This document shows positions 1 to 9,368 of a DNA stretch of 64,000 bases, one piece after another. Positions within the stretch are counted from its first letter, which is position 1; every line of letters begins with the position of its first letter. Origin of the DNA: Fuerstiella sp. GTDB taxonomy: Bacteria; Planctomycetota; Planctomycetia; Planctomycetales; Planctomycetaceae. The position numbers and the translations under genes are program-made. The notes below the pieces were generated by a model. It saw only the letters and a list, made by a program, of their open reading frames with translations, did not search any database and had not been told where the DNA came from. The DNA is taken from contig JAKVAZ010000006.1 of assembly GCA_022447225.1 (NCBI GenBank), positions 496,001 to 560,000 of the forward strand, given 5' to 3'.

Positions 1-961
1 TCGCAGGGACTCGAACACCACCTTCAAACGTGGTGCCCTTACCGCCACGTAGCGGGAAATTGACTGCTCCGTGGCGCAGATGGCCACCATTGTCAGATGT
101 AAAGAGGACCAGTGTGCTATCGGATAATCCAAGCTGTCGAATTGTTTCCAGAACCTGTCCCACGCTCCAGTCGACTTCTTCGACCCAGTCACCAAACAGC
201 CCGTGCTGTGATTTTCCCTGGAACCGTTTGCCGGGATAGAGCGGAAAATGTACGGCTGAATGCGGGAAGTAGAGAAAGAAGGGCTCGTCGCGGTGATTCC
301 AGAGAAATGACACAGCTTCCTGGGTGTACCGTTCAACGATCGCGTGCTGGTCATCAGGAAGAACGCTCTGCAGTACCGTTTCATTGCGCAACAGCGGAAG
401 CGGCGGCTGCGCACCACGGGAATTTCTGTCCGCTGACGGCAGGGGCTGTCCGGCATTGCTCCTGGCACCATCTGTCGCCGGTCCCATATCGTTTGAATAA
501 GGAAGTCCGTAGAAGTAGTCAAACCCCTGTCGAGTCGGCAGAAATTCCGGCTGGTCACCCAAATGCCATTTGCCAATGATTCCGGTTGCATATCCCCGAT
601 CTTTGAGCAGTTCAGCGATGGTGATCTCACCCGCAGCAAGCCCCGTATCCTCACCGGGAAACAACACGTTTGGAATACTCAATACTCGTTTCGGATAACA
701 TCCGGTCATCAGTGAGGCACGAGACGGCGAACAAACGGGAGCGGCATAAAAACACGTCAGCCGGCAACCTTCCATTGCCAGACGATCAAGGTTCGGGGTC
801 CGGTTAACAGTGTTTCCAAATGGCCCGATATCACCGTAACCAAGATCGTCAATGCTGATGACAATAAAATTCGGACGTTCAGAGTCAGCTGCAGAGTGAT
901 CGTGACAGTACGACAAAGCCAGTGCTGCAGTTACAACGGACATCATCTTCATTCGCTGCAT
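1..961 (-). CDS. Type I sulfatase, secreted, C-terminus cut by window edge
   Basis: Hydrolyses a sulfate ester, probably from a sulfated polysaccharide, outside the cytoplasm. The minus strand reads from an ATG at 961 (MQRMKMMSVVTAALALSYC, a short signal peptide) into RPNFIVISIDDLGYGDIG, the metal-binding Asp pair of the alkaline-phosphatase fold. CSPSRASLMTG follows; it is the C-x-P-S-R motif whose Cys becomes formylglycine. GKWHLGD and FTSDNGGH come later. About 320 residues are present and the frame is still open at base 1, so the last third or so is missing. Four in-frame ATGs (961, 952, 946, 943) make the exact start uncertain. The substrate cannot be told. Sulfatases are highly multiplied in planctomycetes; no partner gene is visible. 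Confidence 0.93.
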   Translation of the reverse strand, partial: MQRMKMMSVVTAALALSYCHDHSAADSERPNFIVISIDDLGYGDIGPFGNTVNRTPNLDRLAMEGCRLTCFYAAPVCSPSRASLMTGCYPKRVLSIPNVLFPGEDTGLAAGEITIAELLKDRGYATGIIGKWHLGDQPEFLPTRQGFDYFYGLPYSNDMGPATDGARSNAGQPLPSADRNSRGAQPPLPLLRNETVLQSVLPDDQHAIVERYTQEAVSFLWNHRDEPFFLYFPHSAVHFPLYPGKRFQGKSQHGLFGDWVEEVDWSVGQVLETIRQLGLSDSTLVLFTSDNGGHLRHGAVNFPLRGGKGTTFEGGVRVPA

Positions 962-1051
962 CAGACGACTTTCAAACGTGAACCAGGGTGGAACTCATGA
1001 GCCTACCGTACATGCCCTCCGGCCCCCCTGTCCAATACTCGAAGTATCCTC

Positions 1052-2557
1052 TTACCCGGTTCCCAGGCCCCGGTCCAGCGCATCAAGTTCGCGATGGTAA
1101 GCATCCATCGTGCCGGCCAGCATTTTGGCACTGATTTTCCAGACCGGATTGTCTTCCGTGGAAGCGTTACAGTGGTCCGTCAACAGCCTGAACAGAAAAC
1201 GAAACAGGTGACGAGGAACCCGCAACTGTCCGAACCTCTCAATGAGCTGATCCTCAGTGACGTCATCTGCAAAGAGACTGCTAATCGAAACACTCTTATC
1301 CGCTGAATCGTGCAGGCAGGCCCGCAGCCGATTCGTTGCCATGTCGTAAAGTGATTCTCCGGTCCATTCGAGACTGTTGATCAGGTTCTGCTTGTCCAGT
1401 CGTGACCGTTCATAAAACTCCCGCTTCTCGCGGTTGAGATAGTAGACCACATCCTTCGGCAACAACATTTTGAACCCGATACCTGGATGCTTCAGGAATT
1501 TGTTGTCGAACATGGACCACAGAAAATCCCGCATACGCTCGGGCGAACCGTTGATCAAATGAGGTTCATCCACTCGATCAACGATCACAACCATACTGGT
1601 GAAACCAAGCGGCTTCAGGATACGCTGTAGCCGTGACATCAGTTCGTAACGGTCATCACTGCGATCACGTGAGGGCATGGGTTGACCATCAATCTCACGT
1701 GCGTAAAAGGCACCAAGAATCCGACGAAGTGTGGACGTACCGTGCTCCAGAATTCGAACCTGCGATGCAATCCCTCGGGACCTCCACCACAACTGCAACC
1801 ATCTTCGAACCCAGGGAATCCATCCGGCGGCGACAATCACCCGAATCCACCACGCCTGAAGGGCCCCCAATGTACTCAGGCCTTCCGTGGGGAAGTTTCG
1901 CAGCGCGAACCCAAGCGTCAGAATAGTCACTGCAGTACCAAGCCAAAGGCGCCAGCCGGTCCCCGGTGTCAAAAAACCGAGCCGCCATTTGATGCGTTTC
2001 CAGCGACGGAAATGGGACAGGTCAGATGACCGATCGTAGAAAGCCGCCAACATCAAAAGATCACGCTTCCGCAGTCTCGGCAGTTCTTTCATCCGCCTGA
2101 AAGTAAGATCAGGATCGTCGTGATGTTCGTCCGCGACAACGTTGCACAGTCGCCGAGTCGACAGTGTCAGCAGGGCGTCCATGTGATCCCACAAACGCCA
2201 TTCCTGCAAACAATTCTCGGGCTGCCGCCTGCGACCGCGCAGGCGATCTCGAAAGACGTCCAAAAACGGATTGAGGTCGTCATAACTGATCACAAACGCG
2301 CGTTCATCACAATGCTTCGCATTCCAATCGGCGACTGCATTGAGCAGCTGAATTCGAAGAGCTGTCTTACCGGCCCCTTTTTCGCCGAAGACGACCGCAG
2401 TTCCTGGATTACTGCAATCGCCCAGAATTTTGTCCCACGCGGGATGATAGATCGTGTCAGCACAATGCTGCTGAAAGATATGGTCAGCCTGGGCATCTTC
2501 CTGACTAAACGGATTGATCCCGATCCCGTAGTGCTCAAGAAACTGACTGGTTTTCAT
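1052..2557 (-). CDS. Membrane-anchored P-loop NTPase (KAP/AAA-like)
   Basis: A 501-residue ATPase of unknown role. Walker A is GEKGAGKT at residues 58-65. A hydrophobic strand ending in acidic residues, VVIVDRVDEP at 323-332, fits Walker B. Two hydrophobic segments at about 201-222 and 233-254 sit between the two motifs and probably form a membrane hairpin, an arrangement seen in KAP-type NTPases. The rest is Arg/Asp-rich and looks cytoplasmic. It is transcribed alone, between the sulfatase and a divergent aminotransferase gene, so context gives no function. KAP-like NTPases occur in several settings, including defence, but nothing here supports that role. Confidence is high that the gene is real, and moderate for the family. 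Confidence 0.8.
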   Translation of the reverse strand: MKTSQFLEHYGIGINPFSQEDAQADHIFQQHCADTIYHPAWDKILGDCSNPGTAVVFGEKGAGKTALRIQLLNAVADWNAKHCDERAFVISYDDLNPFLDVFRDRLRGRRRQPENCLQEWRLWDHMDALLTLSTRRLCNVVADEHHDDPDLTFRRMKELPRLRKRDLLMLAAFYDRSSDLSHFRRWKRIKWRLGFLTPGTGWRLWLGTAVTILTLGFALRNFPTEGLSTLGALQAWWIRVIVAAGWIPWVRRWLQLWWRSRGIASQVRILEHGTSTLRRILGAFYAREIDGQPMPSRDRSDDRYELMSRLQRILKPLGFTSMVVIVDRVDEPHLINGSPERMRDFLWSMFDNKFLKHPGIGFKMLLPKDVVYYLNREKREFYERSRLDKQNLINSLEWTGESLYDMATNRLRACLHDSADKSVSISSLFADDVTEDQLIERFGQLRVPRHLFRFLFRLLTDHCNASTEDNPVWKISAKMLAGTMDAYHRELDALDRGLGTG

Positions 2558-2982
2558 CGGAAATCAATCTGCGTGTTTGACCGGTGGAAAAACCACCAAC
2601 TAGGCAACACAACAAACATACATCATGTGGGCCACATACGAATCCCTGGTCACATAAGAAGCATAAAGACCCTAAATAAAGAAGCCTCAGTATCAGTCAG
2701 CAAGGGACCGTTCAATTACGGAAACGGTATCTGACCTGAGACCGTGTCAGGCACAATGCTTGGAAAAAGACTATCTACAGGTGTCGAAACACGGATTGCA
2801 TAGACGATAAGGAAGATAATGGTTGCCGGATTTGCAGGATTTACACAATCGGTAAAGCCAGTTGACATACTGATTTAGCTTCTGGCCAGCCTCGTTTGCT
2901 CATATTGACAGGTTTTCAAGATTGCCATAATCTCAAGTGAGCTGTCGAGTTGTGGCAGTTTTTCAGCGAATGGAGTCGCTTA
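2558..2982. other. Intergenic region between divergent genes, no gene seen
   Basis: These 425 bases separate the starts of two divergent genes and must hold both promoters. A short inverted repeat (cctga/tcagg) lies at 2735-2751. No convincing -35/-10 pair or coding frame was recognised. Confidence 0.4.
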
Positions 2983-4188
2983 ATGCCCGCCCAGGAAAAC
3001 AAATTCGATGCATCCGGGCCCGTTCCGTTCATCGACCTTGTTGCACAGTATCAGACAATTCGCAGTGACGTCCGTGAGGCCGTGGATCAGGTCTTCGAAA
3101 CCCAGTCTTTTGTGCTCGGTGATGAGGTTTCTGCTCTTGAGTCACAGATTGCTGACTATTGTGATGCTCGACACGCTGTCGGATGCGCCTCAGGCACAGA
3201 TGCACTGATCCTTTCTCTGCTCGCGGTCGGAGTAGAACCCGGTGATGAAGTTATTACCAGCACATTCACGTTCTTTGCCACAGCGAGTGCAATTCACAGA
3301 CTTGGTGCGCGGCCCGTCTTCGTCGACATCGAACCAAACAGCTTCAATTTGTGCCCTGAGCAGGTTGAAAAAGCACTGACGAATAAAACTCGAGCCATCA
3401 TTCCGGTTCACCTGTTTGGCCAGTGCGCCGAAATGGAGCCTCTGTGGCGACTCTCAGCCCGATATAAAATTCCCGTGGTTGAAGATGCCTGTCAGGCGAT
3501 CGGCGCTCAGTACAGAGGTCGAAAAGCGGGTGTACTGGGAACGGTAGGCTGTTTCAGTTTCTTCCCTACCAAGAACCTCGGTGGTGCCGGTGACGGTGGA
3601 ATGATTGTCACTGATGATTCCGACATCGCCAGTCGGCTTAGACGACTGCGTGTCCACGGTGACGTGGGTGGATACAACCACGTCGAGGTCGGTTTCAACA
3701 GTCGCCTCGACGCGCTTCAGGCTGCGGTTCTCCGAATCAAACTGGGCAAACTGGATCGCTGGTCGGAAGCGCGGAGAAGCAACGCAAAACTGTATCATGA
3801 GCTGTTCCGTGAACTCAATCTACGTTCCGCAGTAGAAGCTCCGCCGACCCTGCCGGACCGTCGACACATCTACAATCAGTTTACGATTCGGGTTCGCGGT
3901 GGTCGGCGTGACGAAGTGATGACTTCTCTTAGAAAAGCCGGTATCGGGTGTGCAGTTTATTATCCAATTCCTCTGCATCTGCAGACATGCTTTGAATATC
4001 TGGGATACGGAGAGGGTGATTTTCCGGAAGCCGAACGCGCATGCCAGGAAGTCCTGTCGCTGCCGATCTATGCGGAAATCTCAGATGAGCATCAACATCG
4101 CGTAGTGGCGGGTCTGACCGAAGCTGTTCGGTCTGGTTCCACAATTACGTTCCCGGATTCGTCGGATGCGGATCGTCGGGCTGCCTGA
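2983..4188 (+). CDS. DegT/DnrJ/EryC1/StrS family PLP aminotransferase
   Basis: A 401-residue PLP enzyme of the sugar aminotransferase family, which transaminates nucleotide-linked keto-sugars for surface glycans. The N-terminus PFIDLVAQYQ, the phosphate-binding ASGTDAL near residue 70, VEDACQAIGA with the PLP-ring Asp at about 168, and SFFPTKNLGG with the Schiff-base Lys at about 197 are all typical. Length is normal. I chose the ATG at 2983 because GGAG at 2972 lies 7 bases upstream; an in-frame TTG at 2950 would add 11 unusual residues. It is monocistronic, with no nucleotide-sugar dehydratase beside it, so the sugar is unknown. WecE/ArnB-like or 3-keto-hexose enzymes are all possible. Confidence 0.92.
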   Translation: MPAQENKFDASGPVPFIDLVAQYQTIRSDVREAVDQVFETQSFVLGDEVSALESQIADYCDARHAVGCASGTDALILSLLAVGVEPGDEVITSTFTFFATASAIHRLGARPVFVDIEPNSFNLCPEQVEKALTNKTRAIIPVHLFGQCAEMEPLWRLSARYKIPVVEDACQAIGAQYRGRKAGVLGTVGCFSFFPTKNLGGAGDGGMIVTDDSDIASRLRRLRVHGDVGGYNHVEVGFNSRLDALQAAVLRIKLGKLDRWSEARRSNAKLYHELFRELNLRSAVEAPPTLPDRRHIYNQFTIRVRGGRRDEVMTSLRKAGIGCAVYYPIPLHLQTCFEYLGYGEGDFPEAERACQEVLSLPIYAEISDEHQHRVVAGLTEAVRSGSTITFPDSSDADRRAA

Positions 4189-4504
4189 TTGCAGACATCG
4201 ATGCTCGACTGAATAACCCGGTCACCGCAATCAGTCGCCAAACAGCGCCAGTGAAGTTTCAGGATCGTACAGTGCGACAGGTGTGAGACAATCCCGACAC
4301 AGAGTCAACGGTTGTCTTCAGATCCGGACCGTTCCCGACCAAAAGTCTGTATGTAATGCACGGACTGTCCGTGACATCATCTCACGCACCGTACCTGCAG
4401 TGATCAACGGGAACGTCGCAGGTGAATTTGCCAACAGGGCACATGGACACCTGCCATTAGAAACAGATGTTATTGAGGTTTCGGCCGACCTTCGTCATCT
4501 GATG
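4189..4504. other. Intergenic region between convergent genes, nothing recognised
   Basis: This is the 316-base gap between the 3' ends of the aminotransferase and aldehyde dehydrogenase genes. An 80-codon open frame at 4283-4525 (+) has no ribosome site or recognisable protein and overlaps the dehydrogenase end, so it is not called. No T-tailed hairpin was found. Confidence 0.4.
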
Positions 4505-5974
4505 TTAGTCGTTGATCGCGACTGAAATGGCTTTGGTTTCCAGGTAGACGTCCATACCTTCAATCGCGTTTTCACGACCGATACCGGATTCCTTTAAACC
4601 ACCAAACGGCGACTGAGGGGTAGCCGGCACTGTATCGTTGATTCCGATCGTTCCAAACTCCAGTCCTTCAGCCATTTTGAATGCGGCCGAAAGATCATTG
4701 GTCAGAACATAAGCTGCCAGCCCGAAGACCGTATCATTAGCCTTCGCGATGACTTCATCAATGTCCCTGTAGTCCATGATCGGCATCACCGGAGCAAACG
4801 GCTCATCCGTCATGATCGACATATCAGGTGTGATATTTGTCATCACCGTTGGTTCATAGAAGTAGCCGCAATCAAAGCGATTACTTCGCCCACCACCGGT
4901 CACACACTGAGCCCCCTTACTGGTGGCATCCTTCACGATGGAATCCGCTTTGTCCATCGCGCGGTCCTCGAACATTGGACCGATGTGCACATCAGGGTCC
5001 AGACCGTTGCCCAGCACCAGTTTTTTGGTTTCTTCCACGCAGGCTTCCAGATAGTCCTGTTCGATATCCCGGTGTGCGTAGAAACGTGTAGGGCAAATAC
5101 AGACCTGACCGTTGTTGCGAAATTTTCCGATCACCGACGCTTTGGCAACTGTTTCAACATCAACATCCGGAAAGACGATCACAGGAGCGTGACCACCTAA
5201 CTCCAGACTCAGTCGTTTCATCTGTCCTGCGCTGTTGCGCACCAGTTCTTTACCGACCTCTGTAGAGCCGGTAAATGAGATTTTTCGACAGATGCGGTTG
5301 CCCATGAATTCGTTCATCAACTCGGCGGGCGGACCCATCAACAGGTTGACCGCTCCGTCAGGAAGGTCAGCCTGCTCCATCAACTCGAACTGTCGAAGCA
5401 GCGACAGCGGTGTCTGACTTGCCGGACGTGAAACCGTGGTACAGCCCACAGCCAGTGCCGGAGCCAGTTTGCGTGCCTGCAGCACCAGCGGAAAATTCCA
5501 GGGAGAAACCGCTGCACACACGCCCACAGGATGCCGCGCGGTGAACAATCGCTTGTTGTTGACACTGGCCGGAATCGTCCGACCGTAGGCCCGCTTGGCT
5601 TCTTCAGCAAACCACTCAAAGGTAGCCGCCGAAGCCATGGTTTCGCCTCTGGATTCGGCCAGAGGTTTTCCCTGTTCCATCGTGAGTGCCGTGGCCAGAT
5701 AATCCACATTGTCCCGCATCAGATCAGCAATTTTTTTTAATTTGACAGCTCGCTCATAAACGTTGGTGTTTTGCCAGACGGGGAGCGCTCGTTGTGCCGC
5801 CTCCAGAGCACGGCGAGCATCGGAGCCGGTCCCGTAAGCTACAGTTGCAATTCCTTCCTCCGTGGCGGGATTGATTACTTCCAGGGTGGCCCCCTTCTCT
5901 CCATCAACCCATGCACCATCGATGTAAAGCTGTGCGTGCTTCATTTCCAGCGATTCCGCCTGTCCCGCAACCAT
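4505..5974 (-). CDS. NAD(P)-dependent aldehyde dehydrogenase, succinate-semialdehyde type
   Basis: Oxidises an aldehyde to the acid with NAD(P). It is closest in look to succinate-semialdehyde dehydrogenases (GabD-like). The 489 residues are full length: SPWNFPL near 157, the cofactor loop FTGSTEVGKEL near 234, the general base Glu in LELGGHAP (about 258) and the nucleophile Cys in GQVCICPTRFY (about 292). The usual Lys before the proline that contacts the cofactor ribose is Arg here (VSRPASQTPLS). The ATG at 5974 has AGGAGGAG about 7 bases upstream, a very strong site that decides this start over Met11. A glutamate decarboxylase is encoded 29 kb away, so a GABA route is possible but not shown by linkage. 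Confidence 0.93.
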   Translation of the reverse strand: MVAGQAESLEMKHAQLYIDGAWVDGEKGATLEVINPATEEGIATVAYGTGSDARRALEAAQRALPVWQNTNVYERAVKLKKIADLMRDNVDYLATALTMEQGKPLAESRGETMASAATFEWFAEEAKRAYGRTIPASVNNKRLFTARHPVGVCAAVSPWNFPLVLQARKLAPALAVGCTTVSRPASQTPLSLLRQFELMEQADLPDGAVNLLMGPPAELMNEFMGNRICRKISFTGSTEVGKELVRNSAGQMKRLSLELGGHAPVIVFPDVDVETVAKASVIGKFRNNGQVCICPTRFYAHRDIEQDYLEACVEETKKLVLGNGLDPDVHIGPMFEDRAMDKADSIVKDATSKGAQCVTGGGRSNRFDCGYFYEPTVMTNITPDMSIMTDEPFAPVMPIMDYRDIDEVIAKANDTVFGLAAYVLTNDLSAAFKMAEGLEFGTIGINDTVPATPQSPFGGLKESGIGRENAIEGMDVYLETKAISVAIND

Positions 5975-6220
5975 TTCTTTCTCTCCTCCTGTTGATCAGC
6001 CTTTTCACCTGAATCGTCGGGCAGTCGGAATTCCACGTCGCAGCAGGGAAATTCTGATCCGGCAGCAGACAAAAATCTAATCAGGTACACAAGTCATGAA
6101 CTCGGTAACCTACACTGAAAACATTTGACAATCTATCGGAGCAAACGTGGTCCTGTCCTGAGAATGCAGGAAATCGAGCATCACTCACCGGAAGCCGGAA
6201 TTTGGCTGTGCTCTTTTGTT

Positions 6221-7375
6221 TCAACTTAAGCCGGAAACCAGCTTTGCGATCGCTCGTGCCGTCGTCGACAGAGGCAGTTCCCCAAGTCGCGTTTCCGGCT
6301 GCCACTGCAGCCCCGTGGTTCGATCAGCCGAACCGCGGACCCGAGTCGCCATCACACAAATTAGTCGGATTCGAAAGCGGGTCACCGTATGCCGAATCCG
6401 GGTCACCAGATAAGGGTCGAAAATCTGAAGACCGGTGTGCTCTCGTGCAGCCTTCGCAGCAAACGAAGCAGACTCTGAGGCAAAAAGCGTCGCACCACCG
6501 GCAGCATCCGGCCCTGGCAGCAACATCAGTTGATCACCCTGCTCAACCGATACGGAAAACCGGGCAAAATCCCACAGCCCCGCCCAGCGTTCTCCGTCTG
6601 AATACTGCCGCATCAGAATCCTGGAGCCTCGACGCAGCACGAGGGCAACCTCGGTAACATCCGTTATTTGTTTCTTAGGCGGCGTTCGCGGCAGTTCGTG
6701 CTGACGTCCTGCCTGATAACTGCAGCACTGTTTCTGCAGCGGACACTGAGAGCAGGATGGATCCTCAGAAGTACAGATCGTCGAGCCAACGTCCATTGCC
6801 GCCTGATTAAACGATGATGAAGAACGTGGGGCGACAATCCAGTCAGCAAACTTCCACAACATCCGTCCGGCGGAAGACGAACGAGGGTTCTCGTCCAGTT
6901 CGATCAAACGCGAATAGACTCTAATCGTGTTGGCTTCCAGAATTCCAACACCTCGTCCATACGCCAGTGAGGCAACCGCTCGTGCGGTATACGGACCAAT
7001 GCCCGGTAACTTCAACAGACTATCGACATCGTCCGGAAGCTGACCTGCATATTCATCAACAATGATCCTCGCAGCTTTGTGCAGGTTTCGGGCCCGCGAA
7101 TAATAGCCAAGTCCCTCCCACTGGCGCAGTACGTCGGCTTCCTGTGCTCCGGCCAGATGCTGAACCGTTGGAAACTGTTCGCAAAACCGCTCAAAATACG
7201 GCGTCACCGCCGCAATAGTGGTCTGCTGCAGCATGATTTCACTGATCCAGATGCAATACGAATCGGCGGACTTCCGCCACGGAAGTGATCGCCCGTTCAA
7301 GCGATACCATGCCAGCAGTCGACGGCGAACCGTCTGTCGCCATTTGTGATCAAGATCGTTTGGAAATGCGGCCAT
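6221..7375 (-). CDS. mutY: A/G-specific adenine DNA glycosylase MutY
   Basis: Removes adenine mispaired with 8-oxoguanine. From the ATG at 7375 the protein has 384 residues: an HhH-GPD domain with WISEIMLQQT (catalytic Glu about 46), LPGIGPYTARAVASLAYG (helix-hairpin-helix, about 123-140), and a [4Fe-4S] site C-x6-C-x2-C-x5-C at about 201-217. A C-terminal Nudix-like MutT-type domain follows. At the position of the family's catalytic Asp (ILDGNV in E. coli) it reads ILEANT, with Glu at about 147. The start is supported by AGGA about 8 bases upstream; an in-frame codon at 7504 would add 43 atypical Cys-rich residues. It lies downstream of the fabZ-like gene, probably in one transcript. Confidence 0.93.
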   Translation of the reverse strand: MAAFPNDLDHKWRQTVRRRLLAWYRLNGRSLPWRKSADSYCIWISEIMLQQTTIAAVTPYFERFCEQFPTVQHLAGAQEADVLRQWEGLGYYSRARNLHKAARIIVDEYAGQLPDDVDSLLKLPGIGPYTARAVASLAYGRGVGILEANTIRVYSRLIELDENPRSSSAGRMLWKFADWIVAPRSSSSFNQAAMDVGSTICTSEDPSCSQCPLQKQCCSYQAGRQHELPRTPPKKQITDVTEVALVLRRGSRILMRQYSDGERWAGLWDFARFSVSVEQGDQLMLLPGPDAAGGATLFASESASFAAKAAREHTGLQIFDPYLVTRIRHTVTRFRIRLICVMATRVRGSADRTTGLQWQPETRLGELPLSTTARAIAKLVSGLS

Positions 7376-7579
7376 GAAAGCATCCTGAAATCCGGCCTGA
7401 CTGAGATCTTCATCAATCTGACGTTGATGACAACGACAGCGAAACACAATTCGCCCGAGCATCAGACCGACACACCCGACATGCGGCACAGGCAGGTGAG
7501 TCACTGATGTACGCGTCCGGAAACTCCTTCGCGAACAAACTCAGCCTGTGTCCCTGTGGATTTTATAAACCTGTCCCGG

Positions 7580-8011
7580 CTACGACTCAGCTTCGGCCAG
7601 TGCACAGGCGAACTCAAGTCGTGTTGACACTTTGCCATCGACCAAAATTCGTCCCTTAAGGAAATACACATCGGCCAGGCGTTCTGTAATTTCCACTTCG
7701 ATGCACAAGGTGTCGCCAGGACGAATAAGCTTTCGGTACTGTGTCCGGTCCTGGCGGGTGACAACGGGAACCTGGCCGGCACCGGGAGTGACGAGCCCGG
7801 AAATCAGTACGGCAGCCGCCTGAAAACAGGCTTCACACTGAAGAACACCGGGAAACACCGGGAATTCCGGATAGTGCCCCGCGAATACAGGCAGATCAGG
7901 CGAAAGAAATCGCCGCGCAACAATACGAGTTTCACTCAGTTCCAGTACGTCATCGAGCCACAAAAACGGGGCCCGATGAGGAATCCGTTTTTGAATCTCG
8001 CTGGAATCCAT
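7580..8011 (-). CDS. FabZ-like hotdog 3-hydroxyacyl-ACP dehydratase
   Basis: A 143-residue single-hotdog protein probably dehydrating 3-hydroxyacyl-ACP in fatty-acid or lipid synthesis. IPHRAPFLWLDDVLEL matches the FabZ N-terminus (HRYPFLLVD). FAGHYPEFPVFPGVLQCEA carries the catalytic His and, further on, the Glu in GVLxxEA. The C-terminal half is strand-rich as expected. The ATG at 8011 has AAGGTGA about 10 bases upstream; a TTG at 8038 would overlap the preceding stop. It starts 16 bases after the regulator gene ends, so the two are likely co-transcribed. A role in general fatty-acid synthesis is not certain, since other hotdog enzymes share the motif. Confidence 0.85.
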   Translation of the reverse strand: MDSSEIQKRIPHRAPFLWLDDVLELSETRIVARRFLSPDLPVFAGHYPEFPVFPGVLQCEACFQAAAVLISGLVTPGAGQVPVVTRQDRTQYRKLIRPGDTLCIEVEITERLADVYFLKGRILVDGKVSTRLEFACALAEAES

Positions 8012-8027
8012 GCAGGGAATTGTCACC

Positions 8028-9368
8028 TTACAACTCAATCTTTAGTTCTTCGATCTTGCGGTACAGACTCGACAGCCCCAGTCTCAACCTCTTGGCAGCT
8101 TCCTTCTTGTCGGGACACTGCTTGAGTACACGTGTGATGTGCAGTCGTTCATAGTGACGCAGGGCGGACCGAAGGTCATCGGTGTCCGGCAGACTTGTAC
8201 CGGCGCCCAGCAGGTCCGGAGGCAAGTCACTTGGTTGAATTTCATCGGTTTCACACATCATGACAGCACGTTCAATCGCGTTATCAAGCTGACGAATATT
8301 TCCTTTCCAGTGAGCCGCCATTAAGGTGCGAATGGCATCACTGGTAGCACCCGTGACACGTTTTCTCATGGTTTCACAGTGCTTGGCCGTAAAGTACTCA
8401 ACCAGCTCGGGAATATCGTCGAGACGTTCGCGCAGCGGCGGAATCCGTATCTTCACCCCATCCAGCCGGTAAAACAGGTCTTCCTGAAACTGCCCTTCGG
8501 AAACTTCTTTCATGAGATCCCGTGACGTTGCAGCAATAATCCTGGCATGTACCGAAATCGGTTCTGATGCACCACTCGGCATCACTTCCTGGTACTCGAT
8601 CGATCGCAGCAGTTCAGTTTGTGTGCCAAGAGGTAATTGAGCAATCTCATCCAGAAAGACCGTACCTTCACCCGCCGTCTGAAACAGACCAGGTTGTCCG
8701 TCACTGACACCAAACAACTGAGTTTCCAGTTGTTCAACCGGTCGGATTCCACAGTTCACCGATACGAATTTTGCATCCGTGTTCGGACCCGCGTTATGAA
8801 TTTCACGGGCAAACAGTTCTTTACCTGTTCCCGTTTCACCTACCAACAATACATTCGAATTTGTTGCGGCGACTTTGCGAATCGTCTTAAGCAGGTCCTG
8901 CAGGACCTTGCTGCTGCCGGTGAGTTGATCGAATCCCTCGGAACGATCCAGGTCTTTGCGCAACTTCTGATTCTCGCGATACAGTTCCTGAAACTTGAAC
9001 AATCGTTCCAGCCGCCGCGCCAGTTCGTCGAAATTAACAGGCTTAACCAGATAGTCGAATGCACCGGCCGTAAACGCTTCCACAGCGTTTTCGACTGTCG
9101 CATACGCAGAAATAATCAGCACAAACATTGCCGAATTGATGCGATGCAGACGTCGCAGCAGCTGGACCCCGTCACCGTCCGGCAGCTGCACATCACAGAC
9201 GGCCACATCGAAATCCTGTTCGCGCACAAGCCTGAGCGCTTCTTCAACCGTTCCTGCCGTTTCAACGCCAAAGCCTTCACCGGAGATAAACTCAGCCAGA
9301 GTTTCCCGAATGATTTCTTCGTCTTCGACAATCAAAATCGATTTTTGCTGCAATGCCGGTTTCGACAC
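8028..9368 (-). CDS. NtrC-type response regulator lacking the GAFTGA loop
   Basis: A 446-residue three-domain regulator. The receiver (about 8-125) has acidic VEDEE, phospho-Asp in VAVCDVQLPDGDG and Lys in YLVKPVN. The AAA+ domain has Walker A GETGTGKE and Walker B GTVFLDEI. The C-terminus has a Fis-type helix-turn-helix (KKEAAKRLRLGLSSLYRKI). Between QLFG and GLFQTAGEGTVF the loop is only VSDGQP, about eight residues shorter than in NtrC, and GAFTGA is absent. GAFTGA is the loop that contacts sigma-54, so this protein probably does not activate sigma-54 promoters in the usual way. The start is a GTG at 9368 after AAGGTGAAG. No histidine kinase is adjacent. The fabZ-like gene follows 16 bases after its stop. 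Confidence 0.92.
   Translation of the reverse strand: MSKPALQQKSILIVEDEEIIRETLAEFISGEGFGVETAGTVEEALRLVREQDFDVAVCDVQLPDGDGVQLLRRLHRINSAMFVLIISAYATVENAVEAFTAGAFDYLVKPVNFDELARRLERLFKFQELYRENQKLRKDLDRSEGFDQLTGSSKVLQDLLKTIRKVAATNSNVLLVGETGTGKELFAREIHNAGPNTDAKFVSVNCGIRPVEQLETQLFGVSDGQPGLFQTAGEGTVFLDEIAQLPLGTQTELLRSIEYQEVMPSGASEPISVHARIIAATSRDLMKEVSEGQFQEDLFYRLDGVKIRIPPLRERLDDIPELVEYFTAKHCETMRKRVTGATSDAIRTLMAAHWKGNIRQLDNAIERAVMMCETDEIQPSDLPPDLLGAGTSLPDTDDLRSALRHYERLHITRVLKQCPDKKEAAKRLRLGLSSLYRKIEELKIEL

Noticed and set aside
1052-2557. The P-loop NTPase as a defence gene
   Set aside because: KAP-type NTPases occur in defence islands, but no nuclease, methylase, helicase or other defence gene is nearby.
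4283-4525. 80-codon plus-strand frame after the aminotransferase
   Set aside because: No ribosome site, no recognisable protein, and it overlaps the end of the dehydrogenase.
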